Shown in pieces: positions 31,075 to 37,160 of a DNA stretch of 38,009 bases. Numbering within the stretch: the first letter of the stretch is position 1; every line of letters begins with the position of its first letter. This stretch comes from a virus. The notes beneath the pieces were generated by a model, which worked only from the letters and a program-made list of their open reading frames with translations, had not been told where the DNA came from and searched no databases. The stretch spans positions 1 to 38,009 of the IMG/VR virus record IMGVR_UViG_3300043409_001203; one strand, given 5' to 3'. The position numbers and the translations under genes are program-made.

Positions 31075-31420
31075 TTTCAATTGATACCTCGATTCGTTGA
31101 TCAATTTTCTTGCACTTTTCCCATTTGTATTCAGACTTACCGATCACAGAAAACTTATCATCAACGATCACGCCCGCTTTGACCAAACCATCGACCACAT
31201 ACTTAAACGATCCCACTAGCCCGTCATAGTCAGGTTCACGCATCGAATACCTTGTAAGTATTAGCTTTGCCTTTTTAAATGGAGCCTTGGGCACGTTATG
31301 GCGTAAATAGATCTTAACTAAGCCGTGCCACTTCTTTGATTCTGCCTGAACATTTCTCCAATGCGCATGAAGAATCATATTCGGCATTTTAGGAAGGTCG
31401 TTGATCGTAAGGCTAATCAT
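31064..31420 (-). CDS. RusA-like Holliday junction resolvase
   Basis: The 118-residue protein carries the family's central signature: ILTRYSMREPDYDGLVGSFKYVVDGLVKAGVIVDDKF. The acidic residues of PDYDGL and of VDDK are those that bind metal at the active site. Enzymes of this type cut four-way junctions and debranch DNA before packaging, and they often occur with ERF-type annealases as here. AGGAGA before ATG 31420, which shares its A with the stop of the preceding ORF, sets the start. Confidence 0.8.
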   Translation of the reverse strand: MISLTINDLPKMPNMILHAHWRNVQAESKKWHGLVKIYLRHNVPKAPFKKAKLILTRYSMREPDYDGLVGSFKYVVDGLVKAGVIVDDKFSVIGKSEYKWEKCKKIDQRIEVSIENVK

Positions 31421-31593
31421 TATACTTCTCCTAACGGTATCCAAGTTACAGAAGTCATTGGATTTTCTATTTTATAATATTGTAAAACGACTAAAACTTC
31501 TGGGTCCCATTCAAACATAATTGGACAGTCATCCATAATAGTCTGAAATACGATGCTGTTTAATTGTGGACTGTACCAAGCATATTGCCTCAT
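31420..31593 (-). CDS. Small hypothetical protein upstream of the RusA-like gene
   Basis: The 57-residue ORF starts at ATG 31593 with a perfect GAGGAG 4 bases upstream and ends in TAATG at the RusA-like start. Its aromatic-rich sequence (MRQYAWYSPQLNSIVFQTIMDDC, then PEVLVVLQYYKIENPMTSVTWIPLGEV) has no recognised motif. Operon position and ribosome-binding site make it a credible real gene. The function is unknown. Confidence 0.55.
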   Translation of the reverse strand: MRQYAWYSPQLNSIVFQTIMDDCPIMFEWDPEVLVVLQYYKIENPMTSVTWIPLGEV

Positions 31594-31594
31594 A

Positions 31595-31870
31595 TCACTC
31601 CTCGATTTCTTTCAGTGTTTCAATAGCTTTCAAACCGCCTCGAGGAATCCCAATTGAAATGTCATCAATATAAACATCGCAATAATCAATTTCAGCTCCA
31701 CCGTTACCCCAAACTGAAGGATTAGCATAAAACTGAAGTGCTAATTTCGCTTTTTGGAGTTTAGCTTCAAGCTTTTCATAATCAGAGAAAAGTACATAAT
31801 CGCCTATGTTGTGGTGATACACGCCTGGTTCTGATGGCTCTGGATGATATCGCTTAACATTACTTTTCAT
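31595..31870 (-). CDS. Hypothetical protein with coiled-coil segment
   Basis: In this 91-residue protein, residues 28-48 (FSDYEKLEAKLQKAKLALQFY) form a short coiled coil, followed by GGAEIDYCDVYIDDISIGIPRGGLKAIETL. Short early/late phage proteins with a central LEAKLQKAKxAL are common and unassigned. ATG 31870 overlaps the preceding gene by 11 bases; a longer frame would require TTG 31894. No function is claimed. Confidence 0.5.
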   Translation of the reverse strand: MKSNVKRYHPEPSEPGVYHHNIGDYVLFSDYEKLEAKLQKAKLALQFYANPSVWGNGGAEIDYCDVYIDDISIGIPRGGLKAIETLKEIEE

Positions 31871-32012
31871 TGTACTTATCTTTCTGTGCTTCAAATTTTA
31901 TTAGCTTTTGTATAAACGCTATTTGGCAAGCCAGCATGTGCGACCTCTCGCCTGGAATTGCGTGTAGTTTGGCAAGCTCTACATATGTTTTTAATAGTAA
32001 TTCAAGTTTCAT
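31860..32012 (-). CDS. 50-aa hypothetical protein
   Basis: The ORF begins at ATG 32012 with AGGAG 7 bases upstream and encodes a helical, neutral peptide (MKLELLLKTYVELAKLHAIPGERSH, then MLACQIAFIQKLIKFEAQKDK). It overlaps both neighbours by 11 bases and is a typical small, translationally coupled phage gene. No domain is recognised. Confidence 0.5.
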   Translation of the reverse strand: MKLELLLKTYVELAKLHAIPGERSHMLACQIAFIQKLIKFEAQKDKYNEK

Positions 32013-32253
32013 TCGACTCTCCTTTATATTCTGCGAGGGCTGTGTGCGCTATGCGGTCGGCACTGCATTGCACGCAAGCCCTTTGAATACTTAATTCTAA
32101 AGCCTCAACCAAAATCTTCGCTTGCTCAGTTACTTCTTGAACTCTTGAAAGCTCTTTGTGATATTCTTCATATAACTTATGCCAAGTATTTCGGTGCATT
32201 TTAATATCAAACGCACCTCTAGATTCATTGTTTATTTCTTCATGTTTACTCAT
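32002..32253 (-). CDS. Small hypothetical protein with paired cysteines
   Basis: The 83-residue helical protein has a CVQC motif near residue 60 (in the stretch LSIQRACVQCSADRIAHTALAEYKG). Similar ends occur in many short phage proteins without known function. Its ATG lies immediately after the stop of a membrane micropeptide. The cysteine pair may bind a metal, but two cysteines are not enough for a firm prediction. Confidence 0.5.
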   Translation of the reverse strand: MSKHEEINNESRGAFDIKMHRNTWHKLYEEYHKELSRVQEVTEQAKILVEALELSIQRACVQCSADRIAHTALAEYKGESNET

Positions 32254-32391
32254 TTAAAACCACCGTCCTTTTGGAGTGAAGAAAAAAACACTTAATACAA
32301 TCCATGTGATAAGAAGCATAAATACAACAATAGGCACTCCAATAATTGCGCCTAGTGTGTATAAAATCCAAAGTGGAATTTCTATAATCAT
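32254..32391 (-). CDS. 45-aa membrane micropeptide, holin candidate
   Basis: This ORF starts at ATG 32391 in an ATGA overlap with the preceding micropeptide and ends just before the next ATG. Residues 5-38 (IPLWILYTLGAIIGVPIVVF, then MLLITWIVLSVFFF) are hydrophobic enough for two closely spaced membrane passes, with a basic end (PKGRW). Small two-pass proteins beside endolysin genes are often holins. A distance of about 1 kb to the amidase and the missing second evidence leave this tentative. Confidence 0.5.
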   Translation of the reverse strand: MIIEIPLWILYTLGAIIGVPIVVFMLLITWIVLSVFFFTPKGRWF

Positions 32392-32459
32392 TCCCCACCC
32401 CACAAGACACTAAATACAAACACCATAAATGCGACTGCTAATAATAAATCTGTGATCAT
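32388..32459 (-). CDS. 23-aa membrane micropeptide
   Basis: This ORF starts at ATG 32459 in an ATGA overlap with the pentapeptide gene and stops in an ATGA overlap with the next membrane peptide. It is mostly hydrophobic (LLLAVAFMVFVFSVLW, residues 5-20) and ends in GGE. Two successive ATGA junctions in a row make chance less likely and suggest that ribosomes pass from one to the next. It may be a regulator of the larger membrane peptide. Confidence 0.45.
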   Translation of the reverse strand: MITDLLLAVAFMVFVFSVLWGGE

Positions 32460-33007
32460 TTTACATCCTTGCGATAATATCGAATCATTTCAGTTATTAT
32501 TTTCTTGTTAAATTTAAATTCGTTTTCATTCCACTCGCTTGTGCAATCTTTTAATCGAAACGCTTTCACTTCATCAAATGTCATTTTCTTACATCCCCAA
32601 ATCACATAGTCGTCGAATATTGTAATGAAAAATCTTGTATTCACAACTTGCAAAGGAGTGAATTTAAAACCTATTGCGTAACTAAGGTTAGCGAAACTAA
32701 GGTCAGCGTAACTAAGGTTAGCGTAACGAAGGTTAGCGTAACTAAGGTTAGCGTAACTAAGGTTAGCGAAACTAAGGTTAGCGAAACTAAGGTTAGCGTA
32801 ACGAAGGTTAGCGTAACTAAGGTTAGCGTAACGAAGGTTAGCGTAACTAAGGTTAGCGTAACGAAGGTCAGCGTAACTAAGGTTAGCGTAACGAAGGTCA
32901 GCGTTGTAAAAACTCTCCCCCTGTTTTGCAACGAGTCTCTCACCTTTTGATTGATCCAAAAGCCACATTTTATGTTGTTCTAATCTAGTTTTTAATTCTT
33001 CATTCAT
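32456..33007 (-). CDS. Pentapeptide repeat protein
   Basis: In this 183-residue protein, residues 1-34 are a helical start (EELKTRLEQHKMWLL). Residues 36-110 consist of fifteen uninterrupted A(D/N)L(S/R)(Y/F) units, which fold into a square right-handed beta helix of nearly four turns. The C-terminal 70 residues are unrelated and charged. Some members imitate DNA and bind gyrase; others have unknown roles. The repeat is almost pure at DNA level. AAAGG precedes ATG 33007. It is the first gene downstream of the structured RNA region. Confidence 0.85.
   Translation of the reverse strand: MNEELKTRLEQHKMWLLDQSKGERLVAKQGESFYNADLRYANLSYADLRYANLSYANLRYANLSYANLRYANLSFANLSFANLSYANLSYANLRYANLSYADLSFANLSYAIGFKFTPLQVVNTRFFITIFDDYVIWGCKKMTFDEVKAFRLKDCTSEWNENEFKFNKKIITEMIRYYRKDVK
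32676..32905. repeat. 15-bp tandem repeat, about 15 copies
   Basis: Copies of GCG(T/A)AAC(T/G)AAGGT(T/C)A follow one another without spacers inside the pentapeptide gene. Differences are limited to a few positions, and alternate units tend to alternate ACTAA with ACGAA. Because 15 is divisible by 3, all six frames stay open here, which explains the opposite-strand and shifted ORFs. The array is likely to change copy number by slippage without breaking the reading frame. Confidence 0.9.
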
Positions 33008-33014
33008 AAATACC

Positions 33015-33434
33015 TTTCGTTAAACTCAAGGAAGTGATTCAGCAAAGCCACTCATTCGTGATGAGCTGATATAAGGACCACGACGTCCGGACTGAATCAC
33101 TTCATTCAATCTACAAACTCAAGTGAATGAACCAAGGCCATGCGCGACTATGGCTCCCTATTTATTCAGCATCACTCTCTTGCTGCCCATCGGCCTCTAG
33201 ACTGGCTAGAATTTGATTAAAGCAATTAAGCTACTTCTGGTTATTTCAGGACTTGGGTCAATCAATGCGTGTCTCCAGTAGTTCACTTTTGTACGTTTGC
33301 GTTCCGACTAACTACAGCTTCCACGCCTCTTGATTCATTCACTTCAGTGCTCGTTTCGACCACATGACGAGCGGCATGTTATCAAATTAATTTAAATTAA
33401 GTTTGGTCTAATAATCCGAACCACTCGGATTAAA
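33015..33434 (-). ncRNA. Large structured RNA candidate (about 400 nt)
   Basis: No credible ORF lies here on either strand, yet the minus-strand RNA can form nested helices. A 16-bp long-range pairing joins 33344-33329 to 33136-33121 (15 Watson-Crick, one G-U). Inside it are 33326-33322/33271-33267, 33315-33310/33283-33278, an 8-bp pairing 33265-33258/33220-33213, and hairpins at 33210-33196, 33185-33167 and 33154-33137. A second domain is closed by a perfect 12-bp stem (33103-33092/33042-33031) that holds two hairpins (33088-33075, 33065-33051). Further stems are at 33372-33349 and 33431-33413. Both long pairings with a mismatch on the plus strand have G-U on the minus strand. It may be an independent RNA or a giant leader of the pentapeptide gene. 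A 14-bp perfect A/T palindrome (33387-33400) may mark its promoter region. Confidence 0.6.
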
Positions 33435-34241
33435 TTAAAGTCCTAATTTTGCAGCTTTAGTTTTTACTAAGGCTCTTAGTTGAGGCATCGTCAAAGACAA
33501 TGAGCCACCCGGATCTTGCTTGTCCCCAAGTTTGCCAGCTTCTTTTCTTAATTCGTCATGGCCTGCAATATAATCAAGATCAAACTCTTTATTATTCTTC
33601 TTGAACCATAAAATTAAATTGATCAAAGATGCTTCTTGCTTTTCGGTATACTTTTCGTAAGTACCAGCAACGATGTAGCCTTGCGCTGTTGTCACTGTGC
33701 GAGTGTCAGACTTTGGAACCGATGAAGGTGGGTTGCGTCCCCATGAGCACATCTCTAAACCAAAGTTGACATCAGAAACACTTGAGCGACCTTTCCATTT
33801 AGAAACGCCTGAGTGATAACCCCATGTTCTAAACATATCGAAATTTTCAGGAACATAAATAATCCCGTCTTCGTCCATTGCCGCACAGCCAAAACCTTGC
33901 GATGCCAAGTAGTTGATAATACCGCGAGCTGATGACGCTTTCTTGCCACTTACGGCATAATGAACTGTCATGCCTTTGAACTTGCCTGAAGGCGTCTTGT
34001 AGTCACCACGGTCTTTAAACTTAACACCCTTCACAACAACGACTGTCGGTTCTACAATCCCGTCTACGTGCACTGTGGGCTCAACCGGAGGCGTTAAATC
34101 ATCCGGGATAGCTTCGATCTTTAATTCGAAAGCTTCTGATGCTGCGTCTGATTTTTTACCCCATTGACCGTCCACAACTAATCCCGCGCCCTTTGCATTC
34201 ATAGCTTCTTGTGCTTTTTTTACTAATGTTTCAATTTTCAT
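33435..34241 (-). CDS. N-acetylmuramoyl-L-alanine amidase endolysin
   Basis: The 268-residue protein starts with a wall-binding-like segment (GLVVDGQWGKKSDAASEAF, residues 20-38). A linker rich in Pro and Val precedes a zinc amidase (PGRP/amidase_2) domain from about residue 85. Likely zinc ligands are His94 (MTVHYAV), His228 (AGHDELR) and Asp243 (QDPGG). YHSGVSKWKG (142-151) and NFGLEM are typical of the fold. It cuts the bond between muramic acid and the first alanine of the peptide. No signal peptide is present, so a holin must release it. Its ATG overlaps the stop of a 35-aa ORF (ATGA). Confidence 0.85.
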   Translation of the reverse strand: MKIETLVKKAQEAMNAKGAGLVVDGQWGKKSDAASEAFELKIEAIPDDLTPPVEPTVHVDGIVEPTVVVVKGVKFKDRGDYKTPSGKFKGMTVHYAVSGKKASSARGIINYLASQGFGCAAMDEDGIIYVPENFDMFRTWGYHSGVSKWKGRSSVSDVNFGLEMCSWGRNPPSSVPKSDTRTVTTAQGYIVAGTYEKYTEKQEASLINLILWFKKNNKEFDLDYIAGHDELRKEAGKLGDKQDPGGSLSLTMPQLRALVKTKAAKLGL

Positions 34242-34345
34242 TTTTCTTCCTTTTTGTTATTTTCTAATTTCATTCCTACTAAATTCTCAATCGTGTGCAC
34301 TTGTTTATTTTTACCTGTTAACCAGTTCCAAAATCTTTTAAACAT
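34238..34345 (-). CDS. 35-aa ORF coupled to the endolysin gene
   Basis: This peptide begins MFKRFWNWLTGKNK. The strongly basic, tryptophan-rich amphipathic start could bind membranes; the remainder is hydrophilic (LVGMKLENNKKEEK). GTGGAG lies 8 bases before ATG 34345, and the stop overlaps the amidase ATG, so amidase translation is probably coupled to it. It may have no protein function beyond the coupling, or be a lysis accessory. Confidence 0.55.
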   Translation of the reverse strand: MFKRFWNWLTGKNKQVHTIENLVGMKLENNKKEEK

Positions 34346-34361
34346 TGCTTAGCTCCACTAG

Positions 34362-34616
34362 TTAAAAAGGCATCTCGTTAGTTACTGGCTTTTTGTATGG
34401 AGTTTGAAAGTCTGGATGATTGGCGCTTTGCTTTCTGTCGTTCTTGAAAAGATTTGCGTTTAACACAATTTCTTTATCTAAAGAATTTATGTGCTGTTTA
34501 GCCAATGCGATAAAATCGTCCTTGTTTATTTTAATTTGCATAGATAAATAATTGCCACTTCCATTTTTTAACGGTTTTTCCCATGCCGATGCTTTTACTT
34601 CTAACTTATTTTCCAT
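34362..34616 (-). CDS. ssDNA-binding-like / DUF736-type phage protein
   Basis: The 84-residue protein has LEVKASAWEKPLKNGSGNYLSMQIKIN at the start and FKNDRKQSANHPDFQTPYKK near the end, a combination found in small phage proteins described as DUF736-like or OB-fold-like. It ends in NEMPF, which resembles the tip of bacterial SSB (acidic residue, then PF). It is located between the helicase-loader-like gene and the endolysin region. GAGGGG precedes the ATG. DNA binding is inferred. Confidence 0.5.
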   Translation of the reverse strand: MENKLEVKASAWEKPLKNGSGNYLSMQIKINKDDFIALAKQHINSLDKEIVLNANLFKNDRKQSANHPDFQTPYKKPVTNEMPF

Positions 34617-34631
34617 TTTCTACCCCTCGCT

Positions 34632-35210
34632 TTATGTGTTTTCATATCCAAGATCAGTCCAATATTTTTCTGATCTTTTAATTTGTTTTTTCCATTCATT
34701 AACTTTTTTCATTATTTTTTCGTTAGCTAATTCTTCAGTTGTGTCTGGAGTTATATTTGGATTAAACCAAGCTGCGTTTAATGCTTTTTTAACAAAGCCG
34801 CCTTTAAGTGAACTATCCCATCTAGGCATATTTGAGTTATTCGTTTTTCCAGTCTCACAGTCGCAACGAATTAAGTATTGAAAACCGTCTGGCTCTGTAT
34901 GTTCGAATTTTACTATCCCAGTATCGAAACAATAGTCGCATCCAATTTTCGTGTACTGAGCTTCAATTACTTGATTGTAATAATTATTTTTCTTTTTCCA
35001 TGCTGTCGCAGCATCAAAAAAATCACTAGGCGTAGGGGCGTATTTAAAATTATCAATGATTGTATTTATAATTTCGTCGATCCCATCTTTAGGAATATCT
35101 TTTAGAAAATTATAAATTCTTTCAATTTTAGTTTTTGATTTCATTGATGGGAAACATTCAACCAATGTCTCAAATCTACTTAAAAAATATTGTTGATGTC
35201 TCATCTCCAT
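34632..35210 (-). CDS. Helicase-loader-like protein with zinc motif
   Basis: The 192-residue protein has an N-terminal helical part (FLSRFETLVECFPSMKSKTKIERIYNFLKDIPKDGIDEIINTIIDNFKYAPTPSDFF) like the phage replicative helicase loader/inhibitor family (G39P-like). A zinc-ribbon-like part follows (CDYCFDTG and RCDCETG, residues 90-125). ATG 35210 overlaps the initiator stop (TAATG). It probably brings the host helicase to the origin bound by the initiator encoded just upstream. Confidence 0.65.
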   Translation of the reverse strand: MEMRHQQYFLSRFETLVECFPSMKSKTKIERIYNFLKDIPKDGIDEIINTIIDNFKYAPTPSDFFDAATAWKKKNNYYNQVIEAQYTKIGCDYCFDTGIVKFEHTEPDGFQYLIRCDCETGKTNNSNMPRWDSSLKGGFVKKALNAAWFNPNITPDTTEELANEKIMKKVNEWKKQIKRSEKYWTDLGYENT

Positions 35211-36004
35211 TATGACCAACCCATCATACTCATAAGCTCGTCAACACTAGATGCTTTCGCTTTGTTAGCTGGTATTGTTTGTTGATATTTAGGCCAGGAG
35301 TTATCTAACCAAGTTGACACGAAACCAAGCCATCCACGCTTAGTTTTATTATTCTTTTTCGGATTACGATCGAGCCAATTTTGTATCTTATAAAATTCAC
35401 GCTTTATAAAATCAGAGTCACCATACAACTCAAAAAATATAAGTTTATTTTTTTCATCAAGTATGTCCACGAGCTGTTTAGGTGATTCGATTTTGATTGT
35501 TTGTTTTTTTGATACTGTACCCACTTCATTTTTTGAAGTGGGTACAATATTATTAATTAAAGAGTTAGTATTTAGAGAAGGAGGAAGAGTAAGAGAAAGA
35601 GTAAGAGGGTTCGAGCCGATTTCTTCCGATAAGCGGTCGCTTTCTTCCGCTTTTGGTCTTCCACCCTTTTTACCAGCTTTTTGCCTTTGAATTAACCAAC
35701 CGAACTGTTCATTACTGCCAATAACATATACGCCTTGCTGTTCTTTAAGGCATAAATCTTCAGTTGACTGATAAGTCTTGATTTCTGCCAATCCAACATC
35801 AATTACCTTATCTTCCGCTTGTCTTCGTTTCCATTCGTTTAACGGAATTAAACGGTCGCTTTCTAGATTAAGATAAAATTTCTGTGCAAGGATAAAAGCA
35901 TCTACCACAGCGCCTAAAGCTGCGTGTCTATTTCCCATTGATATAATTAAATTTTGATAACGACCGTCTGTGAATAGAGAGTCTTCTAAATTGATTCGCG
36001 CCAA
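35210..36004 (-). CDS. Replication initiator protein (O-like)
   Basis: In this 264-residue protein, the N-terminal part (INLEDSLFTDGRYQNLIISMGNRHAALGAVVDAFILAQKF) belongs to a phage replication initiator type. A middle linker with KKGGRPKAEESD follows, then a Ser/Leu/Asn-rich region, and a C-terminal part (ELYGDSDFIKREFYKIQNWLDRNPKKN, then RGWLGFVSTWLDNSWPKY) typical of DnaT/O-type helicase-interacting domains. The start is TTG 36004, with AAGGGG 5-6 bases upstream and conserved residues close behind it. A long stem-loop and purine-rich repeats inside the gene may mark the origin, as for lambda O. Confidence 0.7.
   Translation of the reverse strand: MARINLEDSLFTDGRYQNLIISMGNRHAALGAVVDAFILAQKFYLNLESDRLIPLNEWKRRQAEDKVIDVGLAEIKTYQSTEDLCLKEQQGVYVIGSNEQFGWLIQRQKAGKKGGRPKAEESDRLSEEIGSNPLTLSLTLPPSLNTNSLINNIVPTSKNEVGTVSKKQTIKIESPKQLVDILDEKNKLIFFELYGDSDFIKREFYKIQNWLDRNPKKNNKTKRGWLGFVSTWLDNSWPKYQQTIPANKAKASSVDELMSMMGWS
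35516..35611. other. Candidate replication origin inside the initiator gene
   Basis: A perfect 13-bp hairpin, TGTACCCACTTCA (35516-35528) and TGAAGTGGGTACA (35534-35546), with a 5-base T loop, is followed by an A/T-only tract (35547-35560) and a purine-rich repeat with AAGAGTAAGAGAAAGAGTAAG (35585-35605 region). Just beyond lie repeated TTCTTCCG units (35631 and 35643 areas). CGGTCGCTTTCT occurs twice in the gene (35633-35644, 35852-35863). Structure, easy melting and location within the initiator gene fit an origin. Confidence 0.45.
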
Positions 36005-36174
36005 GCGTTCCCCTTAACGCCAAGCGATTATGGGGATCTTAGGATCGGTTTAGATATTTAATAAGAAGACACAAATTGGAGGTGGCGGAGGGACTTGCCC
36101 TGGCACCCTATGTCTCATTACTAAACACCCAAACCGACCTAGATCGGCTTGTAAAGCTTGGCAGTAATTACAAG
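36005..36174. promoter_or_regulatory. att region with direct and inverted repeats
   Basis: This 170-base interval between the integrase stop and the replication initiator holds no gene. It contains CGCCAAGCG twice (35999-36007, 36018-36026). It also has a near-palindrome around CCGACCTAGATCGG (36134-36147), whose left part is inverted relative to AGGATCGGTTT (36041-36051). CTTGTAA/TTACAAG (36148-36154, 36168-36174) directly follows the integrase stop. These may be arm-type or excisionase sites, or the last could be a terminator stem without a U-run. Confidence 0.5.
36077..36097 (-). other. attP core candidate: 3' end of a tRNA (Cys-like)
   Basis: Read on the minus strand from 36097, the bases divide as CAAGT (end of a T loop), CCCTC (T-stem), CGCCACC (acceptor), T73 and CCA. 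That is exactly the 3' end of a tRNA. U73 with encoded CCA and an acceptor beginning GGTGGCG on the other strand suggests tRNA-Cys. The rest of the tRNA is absent, and the sequence to the 5' side diverges. Phage integrases commonly carry such an end to rebuild the host tRNA gene. It lies 78 bases beyond the integrase stop. Confidence 0.65.
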
Positions 36175-37101
36175 TTAACAGGACTTTATATTATTAAATT
36201 TTTGAATCAAGTCTTTTTTATTTAAATGCAGATAATTTAAAGTTGTTTTTATATCGCTATGTCCCATTACATCTCTTATCTCAAACGCTCCAAAACCCAT
36301 TTCAATCAATCTTGCAGGCAGGCTATGTCTTATGCCATATACTGTTAAATCGTTAAACCCTAAGCGTCTTAGCCATTTTCTAGCGTAATGAGAAAGTCGG
36401 TCTGTCTTTAAATCCTTATCGCTTAAATAAAAAACTTTATTTCCTTTAAAAGGCAACGAATGGAGTAAGATATCAAGCTCTTCATATATGGGAAATTTTC
36501 TAGCAATGTGTGAATTTTTTCCGCATCTAAAAGTTATCTCTTTTGACTCATAATCAATGTCTGTCCAATTTAAGTTTATTAATTCTGTTGGTCTACAACC
36601 TGTTAACCATAGAAATTTAAAACATCCTGTCATATGGTCACCTATGGAATTTATAAAACTTTCGTATTGAAATTGTGTCCAACTTTTTCTGCGATTAATT
36701 TCAAATTTTAAAGGTCTCATGCCTACGAATGGTGATTTATAAACATAGTTCCAATGAATACACTTATTAAAAAAATGTTTAAAGGTTGATAGTCTTTTTC
36801 TAACACTTTGGGGACTCATTCTTTTTAGTAAGACATTTTGGAAAGCATCAATGTGTTCAACATTTATTTCGTGAATATATTTTAGTTTGAATTGATCAAG
36901 ATGATCTAAGAATATTGGGAAATATTTTCTCTCTAACCTTTGAGAGGGCACACTTTTAAAGGCCGTACAATCAGTTAAGTATTTTTCGACGGCCTTATTT
37001 ATTTCAATTTTTTTCAGAGCAGAAAATCCATTTAATAGGTCCAGGTGTAATTCTTCAACTACTCCGGTTTCAGTGTCCTTAGTGCATAATACTTTTGCCA
37101 T
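36175..37101 (-). CDS. Tyrosine integrase
   Basis: The 308-residue tyrosine recombinase has a core-binding domain (about 35-125) and a catalytic domain with Arg170 (LTGCRPTEL), Lys195 in the beta-hairpin (CGKNSHIARKF), Arg258 (VYGIRHS), His281 (VMGHSD) and the nucleophile Tyr290 (TTLNYLH). The usual first His of box II is replaced by Tyr255, a tolerated change in this family. It joins attP to the host chromosome at a tRNA end located just downstream. A hairpin over its ribosome-binding site may control translation. It lies inside the leftward early operon, not alone. Confidence 0.9.
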   Translation of the reverse strand: MAKVLCTKDTETGVVEELHLDLLNGFSALKKIEINKAVEKYLTDCTAFKSVPSQRLERKYFPIFLDHLDQFKLKYIHEINVEHIDAFQNVLLKRMSPQSVRKRLSTFKHFFNKCIHWNYVYKSPFVGMRPLKFEINRRKSWTQFQYESFINSIGDHMTGCFKFLWLTGCRPTELINLNWTDIDYESKEITFRCGKNSHIARKFPIYEELDILLHSLPFKGNKVFYLSDKDLKTDRLSHYARKWLRRLGFNDLTVYGIRHSLPARLIEMGFGAFEIRDVMGHSDIKTTLNYLHLNKKDLIQKFNNIKSC

Positions 37102-37128
37102 GAGGGTACTCCTTTGTGTGTCCCCTCA
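37101..37128 (-). promoter_or_regulatory. Stem-loop covering the integrase start
   Basis: Arms TGAGGG (37101-37106) and CCCTCA (37123-37128) pair on the message. On the minus strand the A of the integrase ATG is part of the stem, and the loop holds the AAAGGAG ribosome-binding site. The structure would lower initiation unless ribosomes or a factor melt it. Its existence is read directly; the regulatory effect is inferred. Confidence 0.55.
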
Positions 37129-37160
37129 TATTCGGTTTTTATTTAACAGAAAAGGTCTAG

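Noticed and set aside
32676-32905. Possible CRISPR array
   Set aside because: The 15-bp units are contiguous, with no unique spacers, and they code for pentapeptides.
32648-32950. Long open frames on both strands over the pentapeptide region (KVSVT-type and TLVTL-type repeats)
   Set aside because: They are produced by the 15-bp repeat staying open in all frames; they have no ribosome-binding site and only the pentapeptide frame extends into unique sequence.
33413-33431. Terminator after the endolysin gene
   Set aside because: The 7-bp hairpin AATCCGA/TCGGATT is real but is not followed by a U-run on the minus strand; it is counted with the structured RNA.
36077-36160. A complete tRNA gene
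   Set aside because: Only the 3' end of a tRNA is present; the 5' acceptor strand, D arm and anticodon arm are absent.
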